Below, one piece after another: positions 63,886-64,000 of a stretch of DNA of 64,000 nucleotides; position 1 is the first letter of the stretch; every line of letters begins with the position of its first letter. Made by a program: the position numbers and the translations under genes. Origin of the DNA: Kiloniella laminariae DSM 19542 (GTDB taxonomy: Bacteria > Pseudomonadota > Alphaproteobacteria > Kiloniellales > Kiloniellaceae); the NCBI RefSeq assembly GCF_000374005.1, contig NZ_KB893166.1, positions 1 to 64,000 of the forward strand, written 5' to 3'. The notes beneath the pieces are model-generated. The model made no database searches, was not told the origin of the DNA, and worked only from the letters and a program-made list of their open reading frames with translations.

Positions 63886-64000
63886 TCAGGCTTCGGCTTC
63901 AACCACGTCACGGCCATCATAGTGACCGCAAGAAGCGCAAACATGGTGTGGGCGCTTCAGCTCACCGCAGTTTGAACACTCCTGGTGCACACTTGGTGCA
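63886..64000 (-). CDS. rpmF: 50S ribosomal protein L32 (C-terminal part; 5' end outside the window)
   Basis: Only the last 37 codons are in the window. They encode [26 protein letters not shown] plus an acidic tail, the zinc-ribbon half of L32 with two CxxC pairs. The gene directly precedes plsX, as in most bacteria. The start lies to the right of position 64000. Confidence 0.95.
   Translation of the reverse strand, partial: APSVHQECSNCGELKRPHHVCASCGHYDGRDVVEAEA

Overview
The window is chromosomal DNA from an alphaproteobacterium of moderate GC content, probably a free-living or host-associated marine member of the Rhodospirillales/Kiloniellales type. The placement is inferred from gene order and families, not from a phylogeny. 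Supporting blocks are rpmF-plsX-fabH-ihfA-merR, alaC-hom-glpX-recJ, a FixK/FnrN-type FNR beside ccoNOQP-ccoGHIS, class I PHA synthase plus intracellular depolymerase, and many GcvA-type LysR regulators. No prophage, insertion sequence or CRISPR array was seen.

Positions 1-16000 are a quaternary-amine catabolic island. A minus-strand set (7517 to 822) encodes a beta-keto acid cleavage enzyme (3-dehydrocarnitine type), carnitine dehydrogenase fused to a thioesterase, an acyl-CoA dehydrogenase, an ADP-forming-type acyl-CoA synthetase and a CaiD-like hydratase. A CdhR-like AraC regulator and a pirin face the other way. Beyond them lie a dimethylglycine-dehydrogenase-like flavoprotein, a non-pyrrolysine MttB-family methyltransferase and two LysR regulators. 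Read together they could take gamma-butyrobetaine (or crotonobetaine) through carnitinyl-CoA, carnitine and 3-dehydrocarnitine to glycine betaine, then dimethylglycine and sarcosine. That reconstruction is inference.

Positions 16100-16740 hold a tRNA-Glu gene duplicated with its own promoter and terminator. Positions 16757-24267 carry housekeeping genes (DUF1194, recJ, glpX, hom, alaC, an OmpA-type lipoprotein). From 24496 to 43485 there are phaC, a gamma-carbonic anhydrase, argC, transporters with LysR regulators, rplM-rpsI, an FAD oxidoreductase, phaZ (preceded by a 15-bp tandem repeat), a SPOR lipoprotein, a small secreted cysteine protein and an aldolase/aminotransferase pair.

Positions 44073-53763 are the microaerobic respiration block: FNR, a GNAT-like protein, the cbb3 oxidase genes ccoNOQP and the assembly genes ccoGHIS, with two TTGAC-N4-ATCAA FNR boxes. 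Positions 53870-58735 carry an Lrp regulator and a phenylalanine/tyrosine degradation operon (phhA, hppD, fumarylacetoacetase, maiA) without homogentisate dioxygenase. The right end has a YigZ protein, a lone MlaF-like ATPase, tRNA-Pro(GGG), merR, ihfA, fabH, plsX and the 3' part of rpmF.
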